Notes: a model not told the origin generated them from the letters alone. 64,000 bases of DNA from Maniola hyperantus (GCF_902806685.2 NC_048555.1:2728001-2792000); one strand, 5' to 3'; counted from the first letter of the stretch, positions 10,922 to 21,522 are shown. Numbers and translations: made by a program.

Positions 10922-11309
10922 AATGCACGATGCCAGCGACTTCGTCCGCGTGGAATTAGGTTTTTTAAAAATCCCGTGGGAACTTTTTGATTTTCCGGGA
11001 TAAAAAGTAGCCTATCTCACTCTCCAGGTCTTTATCTATACCCGTGCAAAAATCACGTCAATCCGTTGCACCGTGGCGACGTGATTGAAGGACAACCAAC
11101 AAACCTTGGTTGGTCTTGGTTTGTTGGTTTATTAGTTTGTTGGTTTGTCCTTCAATCACGTCGCAACGAGTAAGCGTGATTTTTTGCATGGATAATAAGT
11201 ATAGTTAAAGACCTGGACATAGACTCATTTTAATCACGGAAAATCAAAGAATTCCCACGGGAAATTAAAAATCTAAATCCACGCGGACGAAGTTACCGGC
11301 ATCAACTAG
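10922..11309. repeat. Inverted pair of Helitron-like elements H3
   Basis: 10922-11104 is an H3 copy in reverse and 11105-11309 a copy in forward orientation, meeting 5' end to 5' end at 'aaccaacaaaccttggttggtc'. Both carry 'tccttcaatcacgtcgc' and the 'cgcggacgaagt' 3' hairpin. The forward copy ends in CTAG at 11306-11309. Confidence 0.65.
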
Positions 11310-11312
11310 TAA

Positions 11313-11542
11313 TCCATTCTAATATTATAAATGCGAAAGTGTGTCTGTCTGTTCGTCTGGCTGTCTGTCTGCTAGCTTTTCACGGCCCATCCGTTTAACC
11401 GATTTTGACGAAATTTGGTACAGATATAGCTTGCATCCCGGGGAAGGACATAGGCTACAATAATTATCCCGGAAAATCAAAGAATTCCATGGGAATTTCA
11501 AAAAACGAAACGCACGCGGACGAAGTCGTGGGCATCGGCTAG
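11313..11542 (+). repeat. Helitron-like element H2, complete
   Basis: Starts A|TCCATTCTAATATTATAAATG and ends gcatcggCTAG|T. It contains the (GTCT)n run, 'gctagcttttcacggccc', 'cccggggaaggacatagg' and the hairpin 'gcggacgaagtcgtg'. Non-autonomous. Inserted 3 bases after the end of the preceding H3. Confidence 0.65.
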
Positions 11543-11552
11543 TAATAAAAAA

Positions 11553-11737
11553 TATAAAAATGAATCACTAAATGTGTTGCTCATCGCAAATCTCGAGAAC
11601 AGCTGAACCGATTTCGCTAATTCTTTTTTATAATATTCCTTGAAGTACGAGGATGGTTCGTACGGAGAGAAAAATTTTAAAAAAATCCTGAAAAAGAATC
11701 GACTGTTGGGCGGTACGAAGTTCGCCGGGGCAGCTAG
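11553..11737 (+). repeat. Helitron-like element H4
   Basis: 'atgaatcactaaatgtgttgctcatcgcaaatctcgag' near the 5' side, 'gtacgaggatggttcgtacgg', and the 3' hairpin gcggtacgaagttcgc followed by cagCTAG|T. Fourth member of a continuous cluster from 10922. Confidence 0.65.
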
Positions 11738-11944
11738 TTAATAACAAAACAAATAGTGTATCTAAACCCACATTAGAGTCCCCCACACCCATTAAGTTAA
11801 TAAGTTATTCACCCCTAAGAATAATTAAGTATTATATTGATGTATTAAAGTAGCTTGATGTTGAAATTAACGTGAGCGTAGTCACGAATAACCGACATAG
11901 CTCAACGGGTTGCGAAGCTGAAGTGGCAATGAGCGCCCACATAG

Positions 11945-12062
11945 TTCAAAAACCGATAAACGTTGAGGTCTCAAGATACTGGAATGGCAACCTCCAGTGT
12001 GGAAGTCCCTACAAGAGACCTATGTCCAGCTGTGGACGTATTTCGGTTGATGATGATGAAAT
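11945..12062 (+). repeat. RTE-type retrotransposon 3' tail
   Basis: 'aaaccgataaacgttgaggtctcaag...ctggaatgg' then 'tggaagtccctacaagagacctatgtccagctgtggacg' and a (TGA)n end. An internal deletion relative to 4757-4975. Confidence 0.6.
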
Positions 12063-12073
12063 ATCCCTGTAAT

Positions 12074-12500
12074 TAGGGTTACGTACCTCAAAAGGAAAAA
12101 CGGAACCCTTATAGGATCACTTTGTTGTCTGTCTGTCTGTCTGTCTGTCAAGAAACCTACAGGGTACTTCCCGTTGACCTGGAATCATGAAATTTGGCAG
12201 GTAGGTAGATCTTATAGTTGACATTTGGGGAAAAATCTGAAAACCGTGAATTTAGGGTTAGATCACACTAAAAAAATTAAATTGTGGTCATGAACTAACT
12301 AATAATTAGTATTTTCAACTTTCGAAGTGAGTGACTATACCAAGTGGGGTATCATATGAAAGGTCTTTACCTGTACATTCTAAAACAGATTTTTATTTAT
12401 TTTTATGCATCATAGTTTTTGAATTATCGTGCAAAATGTCGAAAAAATACGACTGTAGTACGGAACCCTCATTGCGCGAGCCTGACTCGCACTTGACCGG
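12074..12500 (+). repeat. Unclassified ~420-bp repeat, family B, copy 1
   Basis: Opens 'agggttacgtacctcaaaagg' with an inner inverted 'aacggaaccct', then (GTCT)n, 'cttcccgttgacctggaatcatgaaatttgg', 'gtatcatatgaaagg', and closes 'agtacggaaccctcattgcgcgagcctgactcgcacttgaccgg'. Other copies: 21802 (-), 23027, 26642, 39382 (inverted pair), 45781 (-), with fragments at 42917 and 47360. Non-coding; class not assigned. Confidence 0.65.
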
Positions 12501-12564
12501 TATATTAGGTAACATGGCAATCATTACAGAATTCAATTACATGACATGACACGCACCTCATCGC

Positions 12565-12960
12565 ATCGTACGAAATTAAAGGTGGGGTAAAAATCCATAA
12601 ACGCCCGATCACGTACGGTGAGCAAGAGGAGGGTTGAGTATGAGAATTAGGTATTATTGGATTTCCATTTTCCAGTACTGTTCGGCGGATTGACGTGAAA
12701 TAGTAACATCTGTTTCTATGATTTTTATTTTTATTTTTTTTACCGAGCTTTTACTTTAGTAATCTTTATGAATACTATCAAAATTCACATAACGCACAGT
12801 ACATCAACGTACAATTATACCTAACAAATGAATACGTATTTTAATGACACTCTAGTTAATCGATCGATACGAAATTATAGGTGGAGTAAAAATCTATAAA
12901 GCGCGTTAAGGCGGGTCCAGTGTCACAAAATGGTAATATGATAAAGTGTTATTGAATTTT
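12565..12960 (+). repeat. Two partial copies of an unclassified repeat
   Basis: 12565-12720 and 12856-12960 share 'atacgaaatta[a/t]aggtgg[g/a]gtaaaaatc[c/t]ataaa' and a following 'ttattg[g/a]attt' part. The same sequence lies reversed near 7668-7860. Confidence 0.45.
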
Positions 12961-13136
12961 CATTTGAGCTTCGCCACCGCAAGCCATAATTTTTGTGAAT
13001 GGCTTTAGATTTAATATGTTACTAGATAAAGCAGTATTCTTGACATTGTTTTAAATGTTTCCATCTCGCTCTACACGAATGTAATGATTATTATAAGTTC
13101 CGCAAATTGCTAATGCGCGTGGTAATTTAATTTATC

Positions 13137-13335
13137 AGTACCCTTATTATAATTGCGAAAGTATGTTTCTTTGTTGGTTTGTCCTTCAATCACGTCGCAA
13201 CGGTGCAATGGATTGATGTTAGTTTTTGCATGGGTATAGATAAAGACCTGGAGAGTGACATACGCTACTTCTTATCCCGAGAAATCAATGAGTTCCCAAT
13301 CCACGCTTACGCAGACCAGGTGGGCATCAGTTAGT
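13137..13335 (+). repeat. Helitron-like element H3
   Basis: Starts A|TCAGTACCCTTATTATAATTGCG; contains 'ggtttgtccttcaatcacgtcgcaacggtgcaatgg'. The 3' hairpin is decayed (cacgcttacgcagacc) and the end reads catcagTTAG. Confidence 0.6.
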
Positions 13336-13589
13336 CATAAGTAATTTACAAAGTGACACTAAAAAAATGACAATTTTCTCGCCGTCGCGGCGTATCGCCT
13401 AGCGCTAAGGCCTAGTGTCAAAAAGCGCTTTGACGACAACATCAAAGGAAAATACCGTTACACGTTAGCCGTATCATACAAAGCATAGTTCAACTTCTAT
13501 TTTGGAAGTTTGAAAACTTCACACGTATAGGTATTTGGGCTTAGGAACTTAGGAACAGACACTTCATAAAATGTTTGCACTATTTTAAT

Positions 13590-14050
13590 GTAAATCTTAT
13601 TTGTCGATATTTCAACCTAATTGCACGGGTCGTGGTCACGACGGGACTGCATTGCTGCGAGAGATGAAGTTCAAGCTGTCAAGGGCAGTAGCGAACTACC
13701 CTCTTTCTTGTTCTTTTCGCTGGAACTTTACGAGCTGTGCGGCAAAATACACTCAAAACGTCACTATTAACTTTCGATGTCGTACGATGCTGTCTTGGTT
13801 TGCATAATTCTACCACTCGATTCCACATACTAGTTCAAAACCATCCTCACGATTGAAATTCTGGTGTTTGCGAATTTCAATCGCTTCGCGCACTAGTCTA
13901 GGTATAATAATATCGTGGCAGTCTGTGGAGAGAAACCGAAGATTGTGGAGTTCAGTCCAATGTTTTGTGCCTGGCTTATCTAAATTAAAATATGTCGTTA
14001 AACCACGAAATAAGCTTAAAATCATTACTTTTGCACTATTTTTAATTGCC
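13590..14050 (-). mobile_element. Penelope-like retroelement 3' fragment (tentative)
   Basis: The minus frame at 13810-14025 contains 'RLVREAIEIRKHQNFNREDG', close to the conserved end of Penelope-like element proteins in arthropods (family memory, not a search). Downstream on the same strand, 'gtcgtgaccacgacccgtgcaattaggttgaaatatcgac' resembles the tail of such elements. The reverse transcriptase core is absent, so this is a dead 5'-truncated copy. Confidence 0.45.
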
Positions 14051-14255
14051 TTTATAAATATAAAACTCTGACGGCTGAACTCACGTATTGATTTAGAGTA
14101 ATATGCCAGTCCGGGGTCCGTTTTTTGCCTCTACTTGCAACGCGGTGTTAAGGAGACTGATGAATATGACTCACAAGTTAAACACTAAAATGCATTGAAG
14201 TTGTTTTGGTGTAATATTGATGTCAATCCGAGCAAACTAAAAGCTTATCCATCTA

Positions 14256-14452
14256 CTAGCTTATGCCCGCGACTTCGTCCGTGTGGACTACACAAATTTT
14301 AAACCCCTATTTCACTCCCTTAGGGGTTGAATTTTCAAAAATCCTTTCTTAGCGGATGCTTACGTTATAATAGCTATCTGCATGCCAAATTTCAGCTCGA
14401 TCCGTCCAGCAGTTTGAGCTGTGCGTTGATAGATCAGTCAGTCAGTCAGTCA

Positions 14453-14494
<42 letters not shown>

Positions 14495-14505
14495 AAGTCA
14501 CCTTT
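14256..14505 (-). repeat. Helitron-like element H1 with long (TCAG)n
   Basis: Reverse copy: CTAG at 14256-14259, 'cgcgacttcgtccgtgtgg' hairpin side, 'cccttaggggttgaattttc', 'gtgcgttgatagatcag', then a TCAG/GTCA tetranucleotide run at about 14434-14500, the longest among the H1 copies here. The run gives an open frame with SQSVSQSV repeats that is not a gene. Confidence 0.65.
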
Positions 14506-14564
14506 AAAATAGTTTTGACAAAATATTAAAATGGTTGGAAAAACGCCCCGAGGGTAATAATATA

Positions 14565-14715
14565 ATACTGCAATGAGAACTCGAGAAAGTTAGAGTAAAA
14601 AGAGACGAGCTTGGCTGCTTTCCAAAGACAATGGAAGGTCTGATATCAAGGGCCGAGAGCTTTTGGCTTTGACAAGCGAGGTGGGAGCGTGAACTGCAAA
14701 ATAAGAAGGAAATAA
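14565..14715 (+). repeat. Unclassified repeat Q, copy 1
   Basis: 'ctcgagaaagttagagtaaaaagagac', 'tccaaagacaatggaaggtctgatatcaagggccg' recur with changes at 15590-15735 and reversed at 16522-16680. The three lie within about 2 kb. No frame is shared. Confidence 0.5.
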
Positions 14716-15580
14716 AGGATCATAAACCTGGGAAATTACAAAATTCTTTTCATTTTTAATTCACCTATTTTTATGCTTCTATTCGACTCTACGATAATAT
14801 TTGCGTCAGATTTTTTTACTTCAAAAAAATAATGAGGTGAAACTATTCGACGCATGTTTTCTTCATTCTGTTTAATAATATTTTTTTACACAATTTATGA
14901 CCTAATGTTTTATATCTCGCTTACATTAATCATTCATGCATTTATTTATACGCTAGCTTATGCTCGCGACGTGAAATGAGATATAGGTACTTACGTGCTT
15001 AAATAAATAAATAATAAAATAAATAAAATCATTTTATTTCAGGTTTGGGACCCATATAAAAACATGTTGATAATTAAAAATTAAAATGTGTATCAAAAAT
15101 ATTTAAATTAAAAATTAAACTCTGTTTAACGTATTTAACCGCTTTTAAAGCACGCTTAAAGTTTTGAAGTGGTGTTATATCATGTTATATGTTTTAAATA
15201 ATGATAATTTATTTATTTATTTATTATTTAATTAGAACGGCCATAAAGCCAATTACACTAATTAAACTACGAGTACAAACTAACATAAACATACATACAA
15301 AAATTGTTAAAATTATAAATTTTAAAAAGCAAAATAAACTAAGGGTAAACGCCAATTGGGTTCTATATCCTGGCCGATCACTTCTTCTTAGCATCTAAAG
15401 CGAAGTTTACCCGGACTACCTATAGAACTCTGTGGTCACGACCAACTGTAAATTCGCCTTCATCTCATCCACTCGCCTAGAGCTCTACGTGCATGTAAGA
15501 TCCATATCCCCAAGCGAACAGTCTAGTTCAGATAACAACTAATAATAAAACTATTAAAAAAAATTCTCACAACCGGAAAT
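14716..15580. other. AT-rich, no gene recognised
   Basis: Includes (TTTA)n near 15208 and a possible retroelement tail at 15225-15540 that I cannot assign. Confidence 0.3.
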
Positions 15581-15589
15581 AAAACTGGA

Positions 15590-15735
15590 GTAATACTTCG
15601 AGAAAGTTCGAACAAAAAGAAACTTGGCAACTCTCCAAAGACAATTGCAAGTGTAATATCAAGGGCCGGAACATTTCCCAGGCCAAGTGTAAAATGTGGA
15701 GTAACGAGATGAATTTGAGTAGACTCGAAAATTAA
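15590..15735 (+). repeat. Unclassified repeat Q, copy 2
   Basis: 'cttcgagaaagttcgaacaaaaagaaac', 'ctctccaaagacaattgcaag', 'tatcaagggccgg' line up with copy 1. Confidence 0.5.
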
Positions 15736-15984
15736 TAATGATTTTTCACTTGTCATGCTCGTAAAGTTCTTCTTTATGCCGAGTGTAAGCGGACTAAACT
15801 GCTTATTATGCTCTTGGGCATAAATGTGATCTATGGAAATTTCTATAGAGCCGCAAAAAACAAACGGTCAACTACAAATTTGGCGAAATAGAATATAAAT
15901 ATTATAATTAGAATATATTTGATATTCCAGACTAAATATAGAATATATTTAGTAGAATATAAAAGCCTAGCGCTGTCATCTATT

Positions 15985-16145
15985 TTCAATAATGAATGCG
16001 AAAATGTGTTTTTTTTTATTGGTTTGTCCCTCAATCTCGTTGCAACGGAGCAAAGATCGACGTTATTAATTGCATTAATATAGTTAAAGAAGTCTTTAAC
16101 TATGCCTACGACTTCGTTCGCATTACTTTTCGGGATAAAAAGTAT
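15985..16145 (+). repeat. Decayed Helitron-like H3 fragment
   Basis: 'atgcgaaaatgtgtttttttttattggtttgtccctcaatctcgttgcaacgg' is the H3 5' part; 'cctacgacttcgttcgc' is the inverse of an H3 3' hairpin. Strongly decayed. Confidence 0.45.
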
Positions 16146-16521
16146 TTTAATAATAAATAGTAGTTTTAATAACAATAATAAATAGTATTTTAAACATAAA
16201 AGTAACACTTCAAGTATATTTTTCATAGTTAATTTTCTTGTATTTCTTTTTTCTGTGTTTTTATAAATTGTATCTTATCAGTAAGTTAGTGCATATATTT
16301 ATTTAAGCATTGTTGTGTACACATATTAAGGGTTACCGCTTAGATCTTAATCTATTGTTTTTTATTTTTATTTGGTCCATTTATAGCTGAAACCTGTTTT
16401 GTGTGCCTTTATAATAAAATAAAAAATAAAATAAAATAAAAGTATAGTAAGTTGGTAGAATATAAAAGCTTCTTCAACTATTTTCAATAACCAAGTAGGT
16501 ATTATACTTAGGTAAGTAAGT
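16146..16521. other. AT-rich, no gene recognised
   Basis: Contains a (TAAAA)n-type run at about 16410-16440. Confidence 0.3.
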
Positions 16522-16680
16522 ACTCGAGGTTTAGTTCCGTAAGACTCTCAATTTCATCTCATTACTTCACGCTCTCGGTTCACTTCACAAACCCTTAACA
16601 TCAGACCTTCTATTGCCGTTGGATGCCAGCCAAGCTCATTTTGTTTTGCTCCAACTTTCTCCGTTCCATTTTAGGTTCGT
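16522..16680 (-). repeat. Unclassified repeat Q, copy 3 (reverse)
   Basis: Reverse-oriented 'tcagaccttctattgccgttgg', 'gccagccaagctc' and 'caactttctc' match copy 1 read backwards. Confidence 0.45.
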
Positions 16681-16770
16681 TTTTCAGGTCGTTTCGCTAG
16701 TTTTGAAACATTTTTATGAGTTTGTTAATTATTAGTCGATGCTATTTTTTTATCTTTATTTATTTTTCAT

Positions 16771-17000
16771 AATCATCATCATGTTCAACCCATCGCCGGC
16801 ACATTACCTACAGAGCACGGGTCTCTTTTCAGAATGGGAAGGGCAACAGCCGGCCAATCGGTCCAGTGCAAATTGGCAGACTTCACACACGTTTTAGAAC
16901 AACTTTCAGGCATGCATCATTTCTTCGCGATGTTTATTCAATTGCTTAGAAAACACATAACTCTAAAAAGTTAGAGGTATTACCGCTCATGTTCCAAGTT
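16771..17000 (-). repeat. tRNA-derived SINE S1 (reverse)
   Basis: Starts with the tail 'atcatcatcatgttcaacccatcgccgg', then 'cacgggtctcttttcagaatggg', 'ttggcagacttcacacacg' and ends in the 'taactctaaaaagttagaggt' region near the head; box B is decayed. Confidence 0.6.
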
Positions 17001-17142
17001 CACTGAAATTCATGTTGAATAATATTTAGTATGTAACTAAATAATTGTTACAACAGATAGGTAACTAAGGTAGTGGTAAGCTAGATATTAATTTACCTTA
17101 ATCATACTTAGTTAAACGTGCAACCCCACACCCACAACAAGG

Positions 17143-17306
17143 TATAGTACGCGACAGGTCGAGATGGCAATCAGGGAGGTAACGCCCCGCTCAGCCGCAC
17201 AGCTCCCGCGCTAACCCGATGCGAGCGAGCGCGAGTGACGTGGGGGTGTGCGGGGCGTCCCCCCGCCTCATACCCCGATTGCCATCTCAACCTGTTACAG
17301 ACTATA
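17143..17306. mobile_element. GC-rich MITE with ~30-bp inverted ends
   Basis: Ends TATAGTACGCGACAGG...GAGATGGCAATC and its inverse GATTGCCATCTC...CCTGTTACAGACTATA. The interior is strongly GC-rich ('gcgagcgagcgcgagtgacgtgggggtgtgcgg'). The 61-codon minus frame here is incidental. Confidence 0.6.
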
Positions 17307-17617
17307 GGTAGAGAAAGTGTGCTATAACCACAAGTCGTAGTTCTAACTAAACTCAATTATGAAACTTGTTCACGCTTGCACCGCTGCTAAAACCCATAAT
17401 TAGAACTTGGCAACTGCCGTGTTAAGGTACGGATGCCGTGGAAATATTAGTTTTACGGATACATGTACAATATTATTACTATACAAATAGTCGTTTGTAT
17501 GCAGTATAACATGTAACATGTAAATGTATTTTTGTAGGTATTTTACATGTTATTGATGATAGTATTAATTATTGTTCCTTGTTTTCATGAAACGACTTTC
17601 TTGGTATGCAAACAGCA
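17307..17617. other. No gene recognised
   Basis: AT-rich, unassigned. Confidence 0.3.
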
Positions 17618-17802
17618 TAAAGGATGATTTATGCTAGACCGCGCCAGGCCCGGCAGGATGATCCATGGATTGGAATTTTATATTATGAAGAAACGCAACA
17701 CAGATGAGGCTCGGAAGACTCGGATACGGTGCAGTCTGTATGTGACCTCATACAAATTGCCAATCTGGTGCCTCGGCACGGTCTAACATAAACCATCCTT
17801 TA
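17618..17802. mobile_element. 185-bp MITE with inverted ends
   Basis: TAAAGGATGATTTATGCTAG at the left is matched by the inverse of CTAACATAAACCATCCTTTA at the right, with 'accgcgcc'/'ggcacggt' continuing the stem. No clear target duplication. Confidence 0.6.
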
Positions 17803-17882
17803 TATTTTGTTTTTATTCAAATTTAACGAGGCGAGAGTTTTAAATTAAAGAGGGGTGTATCTGTTATGGTAACAGTAAGTAC

Positions 17883-18228
17883 TAAAATTAATTATAAATG
17901 CGAAAGTGTGTCTGTTTGTTGGTTTAAATCCTATAACCATGCCGCAGCCGCAGCGGAGTAAGGGAGTGACAGAGTTGCATTGATAGATAAATAGAAGACC
18001 TGGAGTAGGCCTGGAAAGTGACATAGGCGTACTTTTTATCCCGGATAACAAGGAGTTCACACAGGATTTTTAATCAAACTCACGCGGATGCAGTCGCTAT
18101 CATTCCCCATACAGATAGCTATGATGTAGGCATCCGCTAAGAAAGGATTTTTGATAATGCAACCCCTAAGTGGGGGAAATAGGGGTTTCAAAATTGGGTT
18201 TCAAAATTGCGAGCATAAGCTAGTTCAC
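17883..18228 (+). repeat. Helitron-like H3 followed by H1 3' part
   Basis: 17883-18105: decayed H3 ('tataaatgcgaaagtgtgtctgtttgttgg', 'gacataggcgtactttttatcccgg'). 18113-18228: H1 3' half ('gatgtaggcatccgctaagaaagg', 'cccctaagtggggg') ending gcataagCTAG|T. Confidence 0.55.
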
Positions 18229-18510
18229 CATAAGTTATTTTACTAGTTTAATTGTTATAAAGACAGTCTACCTAATCTATGATAGAAATCGGTCTAAAAC
18301 ATTTTCGTTAAAACAACTAACAATAGTTTCAAAAACTTGTACAAACATTCTTGCAAATAAAAAAAATAAAAAAAAAAGCCAACAGAACCTCTCACTCGTG
18401 TCCAACCTAACTATTAGTTATAGAAATAGAAAATACTTTTTGTCCTTATGTTGATTTAGGACAGTTTTTATTTTTAGTGACTTTTGTAAGTACATTTATT
18501 TCGTCACAAA

Positions 18511-18764
18511 TCCATACTAATATATTATAAATGCGAAAGTGTGTCTGTCTGTCTGTCTGTCTGCCTGTCTGCCTGTCTGCCTGTCTGCCTGTCTGCTAGC
18601 TTTTCAAGGCCCAACCGTTCACCCAATTTTGATCAAATTTTGTACAGAATTAGCTTATATCCCGGGGAAGGACATAGGCTACTTTTTATCCCGGAAAATT
18701 GAAGAGTTCCCACAAGATTTCAAAAACCTAAATCCACGCGGACGAAGTCGCGGGCATCGTCTAG
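18511..18764 (+). repeat. Helitron-like element H2, complete
   Basis: A|TCCATACTAATATATTATAAATG ... gcatcgtCTAG|T. A (GTCT/GCCT)n run at 18540-18597, then 'ttttcaaggcccaaccg', 'cccggggaaggacataggc' and the hairpin 'cgcggacgaagtcgcg'. Close to the copies at 24698 and 59223. Confidence 0.7.
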
Positions 18765-18931
18765 TGATTTGATAAATAAAAGTGTCAAACTGAATAATAA
18801 GAGACCATTATTAGTAGAGCCAGTTGAGTTGTTGAGCTATTTACACAGTCATTAGATTAATAGCTTTGCATGAGTTTTCGATGTGGCATGACCTCCATAA
18901 TGTCTCTACTTGTGTCCCATTTAGTTCTAAA

Positions 18932-19146
18932 CTAGCTTATGCTTGCGACTTCGTCATCGTGGACTGTAAAAATTTCAAACCTCTATTTCACCCTCTTAGG
19001 GATTGAATTTTCGAAAACCTTTTCTTAGCGGATGCCTACGTCATAATAGCTATTTGCATGCCTTTCAGCCCGATCCGTCCAGTAGTTTGAGCTGTGCGTT
19101 GATAGATCAGTCAGTCAGTCAGTCAGTCAGCAACCTTTTCCTTTTA
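18932..19146 (-). repeat. Helitron-like element H1 (reverse)
   Basis: CTAG at 18932-18935, 'cttgcgacttcgtcatcgtgg', 'cttagggattgaattttcg', 'gtgcgttgatagatcag' and (TCAG)n up to 'ccttttccttttatg'. Confidence 0.6.
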
Positions 19147-19838
19147 TGTATTTAGATTATTTCATAGACCGACTGTTAGTAGCGGCTTACCGCAATAATA
19201 ACAAACTCAAATTCGATCATATAAATGGTGCAGCTCAAATAAACAATTATTTATTAGGTGTGCCGTTTGCAACTTCATTGATTTAAATAAATTACATTAA
19301 TTTGCTACAAATAAATTATTTAATGATGACCAAATCAAAATACGAGTACAGTACGCAGCAGATAGTAATGTGCATCGGCCTTTAGCATGACTTCAGGATT
19401 AAACAAGCTGTTTCAAATACAGTTTTTATTTCACAGATTCATATCGGCAATGAGCAGGAATGTACTTTCACAGGGCCTTCATAACATTAACGTTCAACAA
19501 AGAAAAGTCTTTACAGATTAAAAGTATGAAATATTTTGGTCACGCGATGTTGGGTATACGGCTTTATTATCTTGATTGGACGTCAGACATACAATGGCAG
19601 GCGGAGCGAAAAAACAGTCACAAGTATCTACGAATTATGTTATTTTTCATGGAACACGTTTTATGGCTATGTTTTTTAATTTATGTTCCATAGAAGTTAA
19701 AAAATATCGACAACTAGCGGATACCCGGCGTATACTACTACGCTAAAAACTCTTAAACCATCTTCGCTTTATTGCCTTTCTAATGAAATTGGTTTGGGGC
19801 ACATCGGTTGGATGGTTTTAAAGTCTATAACGGACACA
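19147..19838. other. No gene recognised
   Basis: A scrap of the palindromic MITE P lies near 19364-19395 ('agtaatgtgcatcggcctttag'). The 77-codon frame at 19460-19693 has no domain I recognise. About 19713-19790 is a reverse Helitron-like end (ctagcggatacccggcg). Confidence 0.35.
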
Positions 19839-19839
19839 G

Positions 19840-20010
19840 GTATAGTACGTGGCCGAAAGTAATGTACATCGACCTTTAGAAGGAGAATGCAGATTTGTAG
19901 AGCATTGTCTCTGTCACACATACCTATGTGACGTCTTGTCGGTCTCAACGACAGAGACAATGCTCTACCGAAATGTCATTCTAAAGGCCGATGTACATTA
20001 CTTTTGCCGT
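19840..20010. mobile_element. Palindromic MITE P, copy 1
   Basis: Two ~80-base arms in inverted order: 'aagtaatgtacatcgacctttagaa' / 'attctaaaggccgatgtacattactt', continued by 'gagcattgtctctgtc' / 'gacagagacaatgctc'. Non-coding. Copies at 25813 and 27155. Confidence 0.65.
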
Positions 20011-20071
20011 GTTTTCACAGTGGAAACCTCGGGCGTCTCGTCAAACGGAACCTACTCACGAACATTCAGTA

Positions 20072-20357
20072 CACTTAGCATAAGATTTTACGTCTCACCA
20101 ACGTTGCTAGAATTCGAGAGTCGAAACACAATAACGTCAAAGTGAAATGGACCTAAACAGCCTTGAATTAAAGTCAAAAATGCAATGCCATTGCTTTTAA
20201 TTTAGCAACGTTTCCACTTGGAGCGCTGGCTGTAGATATGTAGACAAACTTGAGCTTTAAAACAAGGCAGATAAGATCGAGTTTACTATAACGCGGAAGT
20301 GTTTCGACACTCGAATACTATCTACGTTGGTGAGGCATAAAATCTTATACTACAGCC
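20072..20357. mobile_element. TIR MITE (285-bp family M), old copy
   Basis: 'aagattttacgtctcacca' at the left and 'ttggtgaggcataaaatctta' at the right, with the same interior ('tggagcgctggctgtag', 'gacaaacttgagctttaaaacaaggca') as the copies at 43202 and 57465. More diverged than those two. Confidence 0.6.
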
Positions 20358-20591
20358 TGTTATTAATCACAAAAAAAAACACTCGGCGGCTGCTGGACTA
20401 AATATCTTTCTCACATGCAATATTATAATTATTATTTTAGTTTATTATATCAATAAGCACATTAATACAGACTAATATTATAGTAATTAGCTACACTAAC
20501 AGCTATGCGATTAATACCAGTGACATATCCAGTTATAATAACAATTAATATAATCCTCTTACTTTAAATCCGTATAATCCCTTTATCTATG

Positions 20592-21001
20592 TAATCTGTA
20601 TATATAAAATTCAAAGCTTTGAAGCCTCAATAGCTCGACCGGTAAAGGAGTGGACTGAAAACCGAAAGGTCGACGGTTCAAACCCCGCCCGTTGCACTAT
20701 TGTCGTACCTACTCCTAGCACAAGCCTGACGCTTAGTTGGAGAGGAAAGGGGAATATTAGTCATTTAACATGGCTAATATTCTTTAAAAAAAAAAAAAAA
20801 CAAAAGCTCTGACTGACTGACTGATTTAAGTATTATATCGACGCACAGCCTTAACCGCTGGTCCTATAGAGACATTATTTTTGGAGGGTGTGTTCTTTAT
20901 AAAGATTAGAAAGGATTTTTCAAAATTCCACCCCTAAGTGGGTTTAAAGGAGGTTTGTAATTTATTTAGTCCACGCGGACGAAGTCGCAAACATAAACTA
21001 G
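20592..21001 (+). repeat. Helitron-like H1 interrupted by a SINE
   Basis: Left part 'tatataaaattcaaagctttga' and right part 'ctgactgactgactgattt...cgacgcacagcc...ccacgcggacgaagtcgcaaacataaaCTAG' belong together. The SINE at 20624-20800 splits them, flanked by similar 'caaagctttga' / 'caaaagctctga', a likely imperfect target duplication. Confidence 0.55.
20624..20800 (+). repeat. Young tRNA-derived SINE (S3), copy 1
   Basis: The head 'gcctcaatagctcgaccgg' resembles tRNA-Phe (tagctca, then 'gactgaaaacc' where the GAA anticodon loop would be), with box B GGTTCAAACCC. The body is 'gttggagaggaaaggggaatattagtcatttaac' and the end is (A)n. About four differences from copy 2 at 23751 in roughly 160 bases. 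A polymerase III SINE, not a tRNA gene. Confidence 0.7.
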
Positions 21002-21039
21002 TCTATAATAGTATGAGATAAAACTGTCGTCATAATTTT

Positions 21040-21210
21040 TAGATTTAGCGTTCCGGTACGATGCCGTGTAGAAACTAAGGGGCATGGGTTTAATAAAAAC
21101 TGCCATACCCCTTTCAGGTTAGTCAGATTCCATTTTAGACTGCATCATCACTTACCACCACGTGAGATTGGTAGTCAAGGGCTAACTTGTATCTGAATAA
21201 AAAAAAATCT
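21040..21210 (+). repeat. SINE S2, 5'-truncated
   Basis: 'gcgttccggtacgatgccgtgtagaaac', 'catcatcacttaccaccacgtgagattggtagtcaaggg' then an A-rich end. Confidence 0.6.
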
Positions 21211-21283
21211 ACATTAATTAATTAATATAAGAGTTAGTCAAAAGAACTAAGTCCATATTTGATTAATTTACAAAAAAAATATA

Positions 21284-21522
21284 TATATTATAAAGAGGTA
21301 AAGTTTGTAAATTTGTTTTAGGAGGTAGTCTCTGGAACTACTAAACCAATTTTGAAAATTCTTTCACCAGTAGAAAGGCGTAATTATTCCTGAGTGACAT
21401 AGGCTATCTTGTAATGTATCCTACTATAATATAATATGTTAATATGTTGTATTGTATGTTTCGTAGATCTCTACGAAAATTGTAATTAGCTACAGGTGCG
21501 AAGCCGGGGCGGGTCGCTAGTT
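21284..21522 (+). repeat. Helitron-like element, another family (H6)
   Basis: Starts near 'atattataaagaggtaaag', contains 'tgagtgacataggctatc', and ends with the hairpin-like 'gtgcgaagccggggcgggtcg' followed by CTAG|T at 21517-21521. Not seen elsewhere in full. Confidence 0.5.

Noticed and set aside
14327..14512. 61-codon frame with SQSVSQSV repeats
   Set aside because: It is the (TCAG)n run of an H1 element in reverse; the same frame type occurs at 59770-59970.
17171..17356. 61-codon GC-rich minus frame, and a CpG island at this place
   Set aside because: The GC richness is that of a MITE with clear inverted ends (17143-17306), not a gene promoter.
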